Below are positions 11,516 through 24,310 of a DNA stretch of 64,000 bases, one piece after another. The notes beneath the pieces are model-generated. The model saw only the letters and a program-made list of their open reading frames with translations. It was not told the DNA's origin and ran no database searches. Origin of the DNA: Lithospermum erythrorhizon (taxonomy: Eukaryota; Streptophyta; Magnoliopsida; Boraginales; Boraginaceae); contig JADFUC010000501.1 of NCBI GenBank assembly GCA_019722365.1, positions 3,100,001-3,164,000 on the forward strand, given 5' to 3'. Every line of letters begins with the position of its first letter. Position 1 is the stretch's first letter. A program made the position numbers and the translations under genes.

Positions 11516-12299
11516 TTAGGTGTTGGTAGAAATTTGTATAATATGGTTACTATAAATGAGTCATCAATTTGTTTAATTTGTTGGATAAACGAACTATAAT
11601 CAAATGCAAATTTTTATTGATAAGTTGACATTAGACATGCTAATTTTTACGGAGTCCGTAGAATATATTGTATATTTGGCAATAACTTGTAACATGTAAA
11701 ATGATATATTTAATATCCATGGCTGGACATGTAATTTAGAAAAAAAAATAATACTTGAATAATTATAAAATATTTATAATTTTGACATATAAACGTTACC
11801 AAATTGAGTTTGGAGCCATGGAATGCTTAGACTATCTGATGATTTAAATATTTAACACTTTTTGTTTTAAATGACAGCGTCGTCTTCTGACTTAGTAATA
11901 ATTGTGTAGATTCAAGATTTCCTTCTCTGATTGTTTTGTTTTAATAAAATTCAACACCCTTACCCGTCAGCTTTTATCTACTTATTAGCATTCTTATCTT
12001 TTTATTTTTATGATTAAATAATTATCAAAATTATCGTTTATAATTAAATAAGAATAATTAGCATAAATAAATTATTTTTTGATATTTTGAAAACAAAATT
12101 TTTACAATTTTATTTAAATAATTTTTTATCTCATATTCCTAATTAATTTTTTGTAAATAAATAAACACAATAATTGAAATACAAATAAACACAAAAATTG
12201 AAAATAATAACTATTAAAACAAGAAAAATTTTACAAACAATGGAAATGTAAATATGATAAGCAAACACGCGGTACAACTAATGAAATAAAATACACAAC

Positions 12300-13090
12300 A
12301 AGACTCTTAAACTCTTAAAACACCACCAAATAAGACTCTTTAAAAATATTTTAATACTTGAAACATTAGAGCTTTATGCATATGTGTTTGGCCCAAATCC
12401 TGCTATGAATTACGTGAGTACATTTATCCATAATTCGGTGGTCCGTTTGGGATTTTCTTTCGCATTGCTAACTTCGTTAGCGCGGCTAACGTTAAAGTAC
12501 AGCGTTGGGTTGAAAATCACGGGGAAGTGCATTTGCTCGATATTTAAAAATATTTTATTCAGCGGCATATAAAATTATATAAGGAGGTGGTTGAGAGGAA
12601 TGTGCATCGTCGATGCATAACATGAATGATAATTTCACCTGCGAAGGCATATTAGGTGGCAAATTCGGTGAAAGCCCGAAATTTGGGATATTTTGAGGAC
12701 GTGGTTGGTTTGAAGATTGATTATCAAATTGATAATTATTGAGATTTTGATAGTTAAAAGGATAATTATTCGAATTTTGAGTATTGAAATGATTATTATT
12801 AGGATCCATTTTACTAAAAATATATTGAAAGATTAAAAACAAGAGTTTAGTAAAGGATAATATAATAGTATAGTGAAAAAGGATGATTTTTTATATCAAA
12901 TTGAATGGGAGAAGTCTCTATTTATAGAGAAAAAATGAATTTTGGTTAAAAAATTAAAAATAATATTTATATCACGTAATTAAACCGAAATAATTGGGAT
13001 GAGATAAGAAATCAAAAATCGCTTCATATAACTCCGCAATCCAAATCCAATTACGGGTTCAGCGACATGTCGAATTAAATGTCGACCGCG
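12300..13090 (-). pseudogene. PIF/Harbinger ORF1 5' remnant (Myb/NAM-associated type)
   Basis: On the minus strand a start codon at 12809 opens MDPNNNHFNTQNSNNYPF..., the Asn/Gln/Phe-rich N-terminus typical of the accessory ORF1 protein of plant PIF/Harbinger elements (often mis-annotated as 'glutathione S-transferase T3-like'). It stays in frame to about 12640 (NIPNFGLSPNLPPNMPSQ) and then loses similarity; the Myb-like and C-terminal parts are missing or unrecognisable. A TATA-like tctataaatag lies about 105 bp upstream (near 12915). Element ends were not found, so this is a truncated copy or part of a deletion derivative. Confidence 0.6.
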
Positions 13091-14665
13091 CCGGCGCTCC
13101 ACCAGGCTTGACTGCGCCTCCACCGATTGAGATTCAACATGTGGTACAATTTTTCAGCTCATTTAATCCACTTCAGCAAATTGTTGAATTTTTTTTCAAC
13201 AAGTCCATTGTAAATGGTCTTACGCGCTATCGAATGCTATCGAAACAAAGCTCAAAGTACCCCAATTGCCTTGTAAATTGGAAGTATTTGATTAGTGTCA
13301 TGCAAGATTGTTGGTAATAGATTAGAGGATCTGACTTTCATCGGAACATATTTCATTTCATAATGCGACTCCTTATGATTTTTCTATTGGATTTTCCGTA
13401 ACAACTCTCTCTGTGACACCATGAAAATTAATTAAGTACATTAGATCTTTCATCTAAACTACATTAGATCTTTGCATTTGCATAAAAGTTTTTCCCTTTG
13501 CGGTTTGTGTTAGAACAACTAATCATCCATGCACTTTCAAATTTTCCTATCTTATAGCGATTCTTGGCTTATATCTCTGATAATCACTCCACCTCATTTT
13601 TTTCACACTATCTGATCCAAAATCTCAAATATGTCAAGAGTGTCATCTAGTCGTGAAACAATGACATAATTGAAAACATATTCATCCAAATTAAGCAGAT
13701 CCAAAAAAGACTAATCACTGCTCAAAACAGACCATCCAATTCATCAAATATTACTGTTGATACTAATCTTCGAAATCAACTTGATCTCTTACTTAAATCT
13801 GAAGAGGAATATTGGCGATAAAGATCTAGTTGTGTCGGAAGGAGGCGAAAAAGTAATTTTTATAATCAAATGTCTGGCAGAGATTAATATAATCATTGAG
13901 CTCCGGGGGCCTCGAAATCTAAATCAGCCCGAACAAGACATCGGGGAGATACAAAATTCTTTGTAGACTTTATTCAACCATGTGTCCTAATAATCGGGAC
14001 TTCGGTTTTGAATCCACAATCATATCCATCAGCCATCCCGACAAAGGACACACTCTTCCTCTTGATCATCTACCTCTACTCTTTAAACAGGATGATAGAT
14101 CGTATCGGAAAAGGGTTATTAAGATTTATGTCGATATTTCTAACTCTTGAAGTGCCCCGTTAAAAAGGGTTGAAAGCAACATTGAAGGATACCATAACAC
14201 CAAACTCGACAATGGCGACTCGATGATGTGAATCTTTCTGCCATTTTTCTCCCCAGTTCCGGATTGCGGGCTCATTTCACTACACTCCTCACTACTTAAA
14301 GATCTTAGTTTTTCATTTGATTTATATTCTTAGTAGTTTATTTTCACAAATATAGTATAGAAATTATCGCGAAACTCAAATAATCGTAAGATTGGGGAGT
14401 GTCTTCGATAAAAGCGAAAAACTGCGAGATGCTTTGGTTCTCGTAGTGTTGGTTGATTTTTAATTTAAAATACGTTGTTATCGATGCTTTTTAATTCGAT
14501 TACCCGTGTAATTTTCTTCGTATAATAATGAAATGCATCACTACCACAGACAAGTTTCTTTTACTTAAGATAATGAATTATCTATTAAAAAAAAGAATGG
14601 AAAATAAATAAGTAGATCAAAACCCCAGTTTGTTGAGAATTTACAAAATAATACAATTACAAAGT

Positions 14666-14683
14666 TATATATATATATATATT
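14666..14683. repeat. (TA)n microsatellite
   Basis: Nine uninterrupted TA units. Confidence 0.8.
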
Positions 14684-15367
14684 TTAAAATTTGATCAGAA
14701 CATCTGAACTACAGGAAAGCATTTGAATAAGTAACAACATTCAGCGCTTTGAATAAACAGGTGATTTTTCTTGGCGCAGGCTTTTTGAAAATATTTTTTT
14801 TTATACAGCTCTCTTTTGCGTATAAGCGTAAAGGGTAAAACATTAAACTTTTATAGTATTAGGCTTTTTATGAATATTTGAATAACCTATTAGGCTTTTT
14901 ATGGATCGTATTTAGATAGCAAATACTTAATTGATTAATTTTTAATAATTAATTTTAATTAATTAAGGTAAATATAAATGCTTCGGCTTCTGCATCCTCT
15001 GCGCTTGAACCGTAACCCCTCCCCACCCTCCATCATTTCCACCTGAAAATCCCCTCCTTAATTTAATGTTAAATAACCTCGTAACCCCCCTCTCCACTAA
15101 CTTGACCACTTAAGGATCTGCGTGATTGAACAAAAGCAATTTACAGGAGTGGAAAACCAAAGTAAATTGATGATATAAATTATACAATTTCCATCGGAGT
15201 TCTAAATAATGCATATCTGAACCCCCCAGACATGGTTTAATCATATTTTTTTTTTTCATTTCACAAACTTAACAGAAGCAAAGTTTCACTTTCATGATAA
15301 GGTCATGAGTCATCACTACTCATCAGTAAAGGATATCGTCTGTCTTGACCAGCATCAAATGATTTTA

Positions 15368-15605
15368 CTCCTCCATTCTAAAATAATTTCGATGCAAAGA
15401 TACGGGGTTAAAAAGCATCAATATTTTAATTGCTATACACATGAAAATTATAAAAGTTAATATTTAATCTATATTGAAAAACGAATCTATGAATCACCAA
15501 ATCGCATATTATTTTTTATCATTTAATAAGAATGCGTAATTGAAATTTATAAAATTTATTTTTGAAATAGTGAAAATGGAGCAATGCTTTTTGGGATAAA
15601 GAGAG
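15368..15605. mobile_element. Stowaway-like MITE, 238 bp
   Basis: Begins ctcctccattctaaaat and ends gggataaagagag, the expected inverted pair for Stowaway (CTCCCTCCGTCCC type), with TA on each side (15366-15367, 15606-15607) as target duplication. AT-rich interior without coding capacity. Confidence 0.65.
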
Positions 15606-16308
15606 TAATAAAAAAAAGTGTAGTTATCACAAAATTAATTCCTCAACCTCAATTAAGTAAACTACTGCTGGCATCTTTCACAATTCCAACATGAAAACAA
15701 GAAGAACTAGCTTTTAGTGGACCAACCGAGCAAATCAAGCGGAAGTTATTGGAGTCGTGAACGGCATGAATAAAACTGACAGGAAAGGCTAGTCAATTCT
15801 GAGGATATGCATTCATGCAGAAATCTAAAAGAAAAAGAAAGAAAGCTAGGGAAAGGCGGCCATTCATTTAATCCAATATAAATGTTATAATCAGCCAATC
15901 AGGGTAGATCTAGTCCATTGAAAATATTGATTTAAATATACATTAAATTTTTTTAGGTGATTTTTATACAATTAGTAAATTATTCAAACGTTTAGTATAT
16001 TATAATTCGATTATAATAAACTACCATAAATAAATTTAGAATAGCTAAGGTGCTAATAACGTGGAGTATTTACCAACTAATCTATCTATATTTTTTATGA
16101 TTCAGTTTGAACCACCTCGAACATAGTCAGGTTTGTATCTGGTTATAATCATATTTGGTCTTGTATAAATTCTCTTTTCCCAATCGATAAGATATCCTTA
16201 ATATAATAGCTTGATTAATAAAATATTTAAGCAGCCACTTATTCCTGTCATGTAAAGGATACATTATGTCGATGGGGCAGATGCTCAAAGCCAGTTGCAT
16301 GTTGCCCC

Positions 16309-17460
16309 TCAATACTCAATGCGCCAACCAAATCTCTTGGCGACATTATTCTTAGACCTCCTTATGAATTGGAATTTTGCATCCATATTCTTTCTCCATT
16401 GAAGTACATCCCACACAAGCACGTCAATTTCAACGGGAATAGGGACTTCCCCCCTCAAAGCTTGAACTAAAACCTTGGAGTTACTCTCGATCACTACCCG
16501 GTTCCACTTGTTCTCTTTTGCAAATGACATTCCTTCCCGGAAAGCCATTGCTTCTGCTACCAATGAGCTTGCCACTTGCTGCATTCCCTAATCGACCCAC
16601 CATACCTATCGAGCAATGCCCATTGTTCTTCTCCCAGCTTGCATCGCAGTTAAGCTTAATCCAATCTTGAGTAGGAGCTTTCCATCTCAAGGAATCCGCT
16701 ACTGATCTGCTCTGTCCTACCGCCCCTACACTGTCCGAAGTAAGGCGAGTGAAGTTTGTTGTTTTGTAGTCTTGAGCCAGGCGTATCCCCCCTGAAATGC
16801 AATCCATCCAAGGTTGTTGATGTTCCCCAAAAACAATATTGTTGTGATATTTCCATAGATTCCAGAGGACGCAGCCTACTTGTTGAAAAATTTCCTCCTT
16901 CCTATGGGCCACCAAGTCTTGATGCTAGTTGAGTCCACCAATCTTTGAAACTTACCCACAGACCATTACCTGTTAACAATTGCCACGGAGAGCAAAACCA
17001 GAATCTCCTAGAAAACAGACGACTAATCAAAGTATGTAAAAATAGTTTCAGGCATGGAATTACACAAAACACAACATTCCTCGCCCTTCATCCCCCTTTT
17101 CATAAGATTATCTCTCGTTGGTAATGCATTATCAAGGCATTTCCAAAGAAAAAGTTTAACTCTCGGAGGCATTTTAAGACTCCAAAGTTCCTTCCACCAC
17201 GACCCAACCGACCCTCCCCTACTCGACTCGCCACGATAGTTACCATGAAGGTCACCATTTTTTCTCATATCTCGTGCCGTAAGATACCAGGAACTAGTAT
17301 AATACTCCCCACTTCGTGAATGGTTCCAAATCACTCGATCCCGGATGTTATGCTTACTAAGTGGAATAGATAGGACACGGTTCATCTCTTCCCCCTCCAT
17401 AAGCCTCGATACCTCCCCACTATCCACACTTTTACTCTAATAAGTTAGGATACCCATAGG
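16309..17460 (-). pseudogene. LINE (L1-type non-LTR retrotransposon) 3' remnant: zf-RVT and RNase H-like domains
   Basis: Minus-strand coding relic. From 17460 downward it reads the end of the reverse-transcriptase region, then DRVIWNHSRSGEYYTSSWY, then the zinc-binding zf-RVT motif (SLKMPPRVKLFLWKCLDNAL..., CCVLCNSMPET). From about 16800 to 16309 it continues into the RNase H-like (RVT_3) domain: WIKLNCDASW carrying the first Asp, then after a frameshift SSLVAEAMAFREGMSFAKE and VVIESNSKVLVQAL, which carry the Glu and second Asp of the active site, then FQFIRRSKNNVA. The presence of a C-terminal RNase H fits plant L1 lineages. Frameshifts and stops disable it, and only the 3' third of a LINE is present (5' truncation is usual). 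Confidence 0.8.
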
Positions 17461-17639
17461 TCCATCCCCTCTGAATTCGGCCATGTAAAAGTCCGTCTAC
17501 CGGTATCCTGGTCCTTCGTATATGTCAATACTCTTTTGCCATCTCACCACTCATAATCCCTACTCCCTTCTTAATACCTTGTTGCCTATATCAAACCGCC
17601 ACCCAAAAGATTAGACCCCACGCTTCACGTTAAGAAAAG

Positions 17640-18990
17640 ATGCGTGCGAAATCTTGCCAAGTCCCGAACCTCGTGAAATCCCCGAGTGGGACTTAGGTCG
17701 GGACCAACCCTAAATCCGACATATGCCCGATCTCCCTTTTAAAAATGAAATTGGCTTCATAGCATATGATCTCCCGGCTTGAAGGCTACTTCGGATCGCG
17801 CATCTTTAAGCACCATATGCGGCCCTCCACGAGTTCATCATGCGAACTCCAGCTTTGAAGGCGATCGCTTGATGCATACGTCTCGAAACGTCACTGCAAA
17901 TATGGCAAACGACTCACAGAAGAGAGAATCTAGAATAGCCATTGTTACCTGCGTCGTTGGACTTTCATAATTCGGACAATTGCAATGCTAAGTAACTTAG
18001 CATCTTGATCTTCCAACTTTAGACACGCTTGCAGTCTCCAAGTTTGATTAATTATTGATAATTCTACTCTTCTGCGGCCGTTCGCGTCGGCGAGCACTTG
18101 TCCCAATTCATTGACCTCGATGTTTGATCGAGCGTCCTTGATAGTTAACGGATAATGAGGAGGTTGGGGAATGCATATTTGCGACTTTGAAACAAAGGCT
18201 GCTTCCGGATGATTCCATGCAGCCTTGAATCCAGGATTCATAATTCCCAGCAGTTACTTGACCTCGAACTTCATCGCCCCAAACGAATTATTACGTTACA
18301 CCCGGTTGGGGTACCTTCCGACCTTGATACAACCGTTTGCACGACTCTCGAGGCTTCCGAGAACTTTCGTAGCGTCGAAATAGAATTTCATGCGGCGACA
18401 ATTCTTTGTCTTATTAGAAACTCATGTAAGGCATAAACAAGCTTTTCGCAGGATCACTTCTTGACCTCTTACGAAGGCAGGTAGGCCAAAGTATAAATCT
18501 GCGACTTTTCTTGCTTTTTACTATTACGTTGCTCCCGAGCGACCTTCCGATTACCGTCTTGAAAGTGGATTCGATAACCCATCCTTAATCCGGTATTCAT
18601 ACGAAATTAAGCTGTACTTTCAATTTGAACCTTGCTTTCCCCTTTTAGTCGGTTTCGAGAAAAACTGATTTGACAATATGATTCGCGTCTCCGTCCTCTT
18701 ACATCCAATTTGTTCACATTGACAAGATGAGCAGGTCATATTCAAAAACATAATTCACCGTTACATCCTTGTCGTGCGTAGTATCAGAAGGCTGCAAGTC
18801 TAGCATATACAAGAATCGGCAGGCGTTCATAGATAAAACAAGTGTTAGAATAATCAGCTCGTACAAGCATGAACATCGCTTAGTTAACTGCGGTGCCTCT
18901 TCGGCTTGACCGACTTTACCTTATTGGCGCTAAAATCAATTACTTCTCCTACCTGCTGTGATCTCAGTATTTCCAAAGCCACTTGTCTCT
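17640..18990. mobile_element. Unclassified repetitive element sequence, related to 33.19-33.6 kb
   Basis: CG-richer than the flanks, with no convincing coding frame (the 17945-18241 minus frame is unrecognised). Several blocks match the interior of the LTR element at 32.5-34.9 kb in the same order and orientation: tcggatc..catctttaa (17792 and about 33212), agagaatctagaatagcc (about 17924 and 33340) and taccgtcttgaaagt (18557 and about 33371), the last continuing with roughly two-thirds identity for about 150 bp. The block at about 18000-18550 is absent from the other copy. Probably a member of the same retroelement family, without visible LTRs here. Confidence 0.45.
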
Positions 18991-19955
18991 AGTTCTTCGT
19001 TTCAAGCTTTAGACTCAAAATTGAAATATATGTACATTATTATATTAAGATAAGTTGGATAAAGGTATACCTTGTAAGAAGATAAGGATTATAAGGTACA
19101 ACCCACTGGTTGTTAAGATGTGCATTCGGACTTATTTGTTTTATTTGTCCTGCCTTTGTATGTCGGATAACCACCAACGAGTAGTTTGCTCAGAAAACTC
19201 TCGAGGATAATGATACTTGAAATTGCCATCAATCATACATGAATTGTTCTTGTTCTTTTCCCCTGAGGTCAGTCGTCATGTGTTTCTTCTATTTCAGTAT
19301 AATTACGGATGGTTGGTTTAAATGCAGATTTCGAACCCAATATTTATCAATTGATCAGTGTCTTAAGCTTATATCCAGACTTCAATGTGAGAGCATGTGC
19401 ATGGTAGTCTCTTTTATGGAACTCAATTACATGTACATGAGCGGCCACCTCTCCAAAAATTCCTTTTCTAAATAATTGATCTTTTAAGTCCTGTAATTTG
19501 GCTCGAAATACTCTAGTAGTTAGATCTGGTCGATCTTGTGGATCTTGTCCTTCTAGAAGTTGCTCTTGAATTTCTAACCATTCTGGTTACATGTCATGGT
19601 GATGAACAAGTCGGGTTTTCCAAAGCATTGTACCAAGGACATTAACGTCTATGACTGCACCTGCGACGCACCGCCTCTCATGAAGAATAATTTGATTCCA
19701 CTTGCGCCTTCTCCTTTAACGATATTTGTCAACTATTCCTTGGTACCTGGTGCCAGTTCTCCATATCTCATCTTGTCTCCTTCTATAAAAGTTCAATCTA
19801 GTTGATTCGACTTTCATGTATTGGTCCACTGTGTATTGATGAAATAATCTTCCAGCACAAAGCAACGATGATTGTCGTACTGGTCTTATTTGAAATTTGT
19901 ATGTAGCAGCAATATTCTGGACTTGGAAACATTTGTTGTTGACATGATAAGCATA
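18991..19955 (-). pseudogene. Helitron Rep fragment (second copy)
   Basis: This block is a diverged duplicate (roughly 85-90% by eye) of 40335-41272 in the same orientation. On the minus strand it encodes a broken version of the Helitron Rep centre: LLCAGRLFHQYTVDQY, KVESTRLNFYRRRQD, then the region equal to FGKPDLFITMTCNPEW, and further down NQWVVPYNP-type sequence. Multiple small insertions, deletions and stops are present. Homology with the 40-kb copy stops at the same place on the lower side (caaaattgaaatatatgtac), consistent with shared ancestral element sequence beyond the exon. Confidence 0.75.
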
Positions 19956-22900
19956 GAACTAGTTTAAATTATAATTTAGTAGTTTTCGATACAAGTGTAG
20001 ACCTGATAAGCATAGATGAGCGTCTATTTGATATGCCCGTATCCGTCTGGTATAAGAGGATGTCTGTCAATGTGTATGTAAGTAAATTTTTTATTAATGT
20101 CAATTATATAAGTTTATTTTTAACTTTTAAGTAATGCATGCAATTTGTTAAATTAAATTTCTGTCGTATATTAATTAGTTGTATAGAATAATTATGATCC
20201 ATTTTTTAAGGATTTTTTAAATTGTATTATCTTAAAATGATACATTTTGATAATATGTATCGTTTTTTAATAAATTTAATACGTATGATTAATTAAAATA
20301 AATAAATCATGTCGTTAACGAGCCGAGTATGTGTTTTCAATCAAACTCGAGGAAAACTTACATTGATACTGATGGGCAATATGAGCCATTAATGGCACTC
20401 GAGGCCAAGTAGGATTGGTGGATCCGACCAGTTAAATACGTCCAAGTTCTAAATAAATAGAGTTTCCTCAGGCCTCAACGTATTTTTGCCCAAAACAAAC
20501 ATGCGTAACATTTGTCTTTTTGTGATTCTTGTCCCAAAACTTGACACGGTAGGATGTTACGATATCGCAATTGAATAGTGTTTTTAATGGCAAATAGTAT
20601 TTTTCACGCCGGCGTAATTTACGTAAGCGCTCAGCGACTACTGAATAAATTGGCGAAATAGTCGTTCAGCATAACATTCTTATTTTTGGTATGTGTATAG
20701 CAGTCAACTATCTAGAGCCACATAAACACTAATTTTGGAAATAATAAGAAAGTAGAGATGTCGATGATTCTATGAAACCCCGTAATAATATTGATATTGT
20801 CGACATGCTTGAATTTTAATTGAGCACAATCATGATGTAAAGGTTAAAATAATCCATCCACAATATATATTGAATTCCATTACGGATTGATAATTGTGGT
20901 CCTATATTCCGCCCTTTAAATATCGACCTCTCCCTTTGATCTTTTTCTTCCTCGTCGTTCCTCCATATATAAACCAATATTATTCGTCGTTAGTATATTT
21001 CTTGACAAAATTAAATTAAACGCTTTCATCACAATTATGTCGTTTATCCAAGGTTGCCAAAATGCCAAAGATTGAGGTAGGTCCAGTTTCGAATTCCGAC
21101 TCACAACAATTTTTCTTTGATTCTTTGGAGCTTTGCACATTGATTTAATAAATCTCACCTCTATAAATATCTACTGTGAGTAACTAATTTACTATTAAAT
21201 AAGTTTTTTTTTTATGCTTTGTCGTTTTTAAACAAAAAAAAAAATTGTTTTTTTATAATTCTTATTATTAATGACAAATAAATACTTGGTTTTTCGTTTT
21301 GATATAATTTTTTATTAATTTTCTGAAATAAAGCAAGCCGTAGATGATATTATTTGATTGATTGTCGTTAAATTTTGATACAGTTTTTTGACTATTTTTC
21401 TAACTTTCTTTATTGTATTAATGCTTGAGAAGTCTTTAGCTTCTATTAAAAAAAAGCGGAGGTAATTACACACATTTTTTCTTTAAATAACATTTAAAAT
21501 ATATAGTCTCTTCTTGTGTAATACCGGGGATGGATGATGTGATAATTTTGATATGATTTGATTGATCTTCTTTAAATGCAATAGAGATCGTCTTAACTTG
21601 GGAAGTCGACTCATAAGGACTTAAATGTTAAGCGTGCCCCACGTCTTGAGAGTTTGTCATTTGAGGTGGTGAGAATGAAATGTGATGGAATGACTCATGG
21701 TTGTTTGTGAGTGCAGTCATCGAAGTCGTCTAATAATGTACGAGACTGAGCACATTGTTTAGGGATGGGCGTTACATTCTATGACCTCAAAATTAAGTCT
21801 AATTCATTGGAAAATAGTAGTAATAATAGTAAAAAGCTTGATCATTCATTTAAATTATTACTACTAAGGAGACGTGCGATCACAGATATCACGGTGGTTT
21901 ACGAAATATTTGATACGTTTTTATGTTTTAATTCAATCATTTTAAAATTGTTAAAAAACTTATCCTTCAAAATTTTTTTAATTAATATTTTTATTTAACT
22001 GAAGAATCGCTTTTATTCTAAATATCTCTTTAAATATAGATGAAAAATGCGACAAAATATGATGATTAAATATTTTTAAAAAATCTCGTTAAGCGTCGAT
22101 TTATAGCGACCGGGTTACTAGATAATATTTATTTTGTTTTTAGTATATTTTATTTTAAATATAATTTTATTAGTAATATTACTTAAATTAATATATATTA
22201 TTATTAATATATATTATTATTAATACATATTTACAAAAATAAGTTTTATAAAACTTTAAATAATATATATGTCAATCGGTATGTAATATTTTTAGTAAAT
22301 ATTAATTATATAATATTAACATCCATTACATTATTTGAATAATAATCAATTAAATATAATTATATTTAGCGAAATGATATTCGAGAAGATGATATCTTTA
22401 ATTTAAACGTCTCGGTCTTTTTCTCCAACTAAGAAAAGAAAAAGATTTTTTACATGACCATTAATTATATTAACGTATTTAGACCTGTTCTTCCCAAACC
22501 TACTTGCTTGAGACCACGTTATCTAAAATGATAATAATGAAATGATTTGGTATTCAACATGTTTCAACTTTATGATTTTGTTACATGAAGTTGAAGAGAA
22601 TGAAGAAAATTTCTTGGCGTGGTATGTCAAGCAGTTTGGGATATTCATTGATTGATTTTGTCACAGTAGACGTTGAAAATAATTTATTGGGAATCACATC
22701 TTCGTATATGAAGCTTTTATAAATCGTTTGTGTGTTTAAGCGGAAGCTAAAATTACTAATAGTTAACATCTATTCTTAGTTCAAATTGACAATTAATAAT
22801 AATAATAATAATACTTGACAACAATAATTCTAAAAATATGTAAAGATATGCCTTACATATTAATTTTTCATTTGTAAATTGAGTCAAATATTCACGAATG

Positions 22901-23458
22901 TATTATTTATAATAAATATCTGAATGTCTTGACATTGTAATCATGATTGAAAAGAAAGATATATATCGGCCCATATCGGAATTGAGATGTCGATAGAGGC
23001 TTATAAATATTCTTTTCAACAATTTTGATGTCATACCACTTCTAAATATGTTAGGCAGGAGTGATAATCAATATAAATTGCCATCAAATTATTTAATTTT
23101 ATCACAGAGTTAAATTGATATAGTTTAAAAGTATAATTTAAATTTTTGGCCGAATCTCAAATATATAAAATTCATATAATATTAGGGAGTTAAATAATAA
23201 TAATAATAATAATTCTACACGAGCATATGATTATTTAACTAATACATATTATAATACTAATAACAATAGTTCTACATAATAATAATAATTACACTTTCAT
23301 ATGATTATTTATCTCCTATTATAATAATAATAATAACAATAGAGTCTATAAAATATATTATTATTTAATAGTAGTTAATTTATATTAGAAGCTTCGTGAG
23401 TTATCGATTAAGACGTGAAATTATTAATTCAAAAATAATATTTTTTAATACGCTTTTA
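19956..23458. other. AT-rich intergenic DNA, no gene recognised
   Basis: No gene seen. 20560-20715 contains a relative of the MITE at 11.4 kb (ggcgaaatagtcgttcagc, ggtatgtgtatagcag) without a matching left end. 22.1-22.35 kb and 23.1-23.35 kb are extremely AT-rich with TAA/TTA tracts. The frame at 20916-21158 (minus) has no recognisable domain. Confidence 0.45.
22794..22812. repeat. (TAA)n microsatellite
   Basis: Uninterrupted taa units. A second, similar tract is at 23192-23213, and shorter ones lie at 23276-23340. Confidence 0.75.
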
Positions 23459-23706
23459 CTCCCTAAAATTTCTAATAGATTGCTCACTTTTGATTTTTTT
23501 ACTTTTTCATAGTTGAACTTTGACCATAGATATTTTTGTTTGTGTTTTATAAGATTTCATGAAAAATATATGAATAAAAAATAATTCTTTCCATTCATAT
23601 ATTTTTCATCAAATATTATACAATACAAACAAAAATATTTATATTCAAAGTTCAATTATTGAAAAGTTAAAAAGTCAAAAGTGGACAATCTTTTAAGAAC
23701 GGGGAG
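23459..23706. mobile_element. Stowaway MITE, 248 bp
   Basis: Nearly the whole element is an inverted repeat: left arm ctccctaaaatttctaatag... pairs with the right arm read in reverse (ctccccgttcttaaaag...), sharing ttgtccacttttgac- and tgaactttga-type blocks. TA flanks at 23457-23458 and 23707-23708 are the expected target duplication. A transcript would fold into a long hairpin. Confidence 0.85.
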
Positions 23707-23786
23707 TATATTTTTAGAAAGAATGATAATTTAGTATTTAATAGTGTGAAAAATGAATAAGCATAGCCGCTATTCGTACTTTTATA

Positions 23787-23995
23787 CTCCATCGGTTTAA
23801 AGAGATAGATGATTGTTTAGATGAAGAATGTTTTATTAAGTTTTGGAAAAATTACATTGAGATTGTAAAAAGTTACATTGAAAATATAAAAAGTTATATT
23901 GGAATTGTAAAAAGATATATTAAAAATGTAAATAATCAACTATTGTAAAAAATTAAATTTTTTCTAGATGATCATGTATTTTGAAATGTGGGGAG
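23787..23995. mobile_element. Stowaway-like MITE with internal ~21-24 bp repeats, 209 bp
   Basis: Starts ctccatcggtttaaagag and ends ttgaaatgtggggag, with TA on both sides. The interior holds four imperfect copies of a unit like attgtaaaaagttacattg. A related fragment occurs at 31225-31411. It lies 316 bp upstream of the P450 start codon. Confidence 0.7.
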
Positions 23996-24195
23996 TATAT
24001 GTTAGTGATTTGCATTGTTAATAAAAATAGGAAATGGAAACGGTCTTGAATATGGTCCCTTACATTTTTGACATGTAACAAATTTTGCAGGGACTAAGAA
24101 AGATGAAAATTTTAAATTGAATTATTTTCTTGTCAGTTTTCTTTTACTTCTTATGACAAAGAAGTAAAATAAACTTCGAGTATTACGAATTTTTC

Positions 24196-24204
24196 TATAT
24201 ATAG
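24196..24204 (+). promoter_or_regulatory. Probable TATA box of the P450 gene
   Basis: tatatatag about 107 bp upstream of the ATG at 24311. Confidence 0.5.
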
Positions 24205-24310
24205 TTTGGGCACTTTGAACTCAAGATATAGCTACACAAAATAAATAATCTCCTCAAATAAAGTTTATATTCTACATACTTCAGTTTTATCTTCTTGCAA
24301 CAACACAATA

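Larger units (their letters stand above)
13091..16300. other. No recognised gene; anonymous decayed sequence
   Basis: 13.1-14.5 kb has short plus-strand open frames (13108-13317, 13757-13966) and stretches that look like former coding sequence, but no domain can be named. 14.6-16.1 kb is AT-rich noncoding DNA holding one Stowaway element (15368-15605) and a (TA)n tract. Confidence 0.4.

Noticed and set aside
17945..18241. Minus-strand 98-codon frame as a gene
   Set aside because: Unrecognised, and the region matches a repeat family elsewhere in the window where the frame is not kept.
20560..20715. Full MITE copy related to 11372-11515
   Set aside because: Only the right half matches; no left end or target duplication could be paired.
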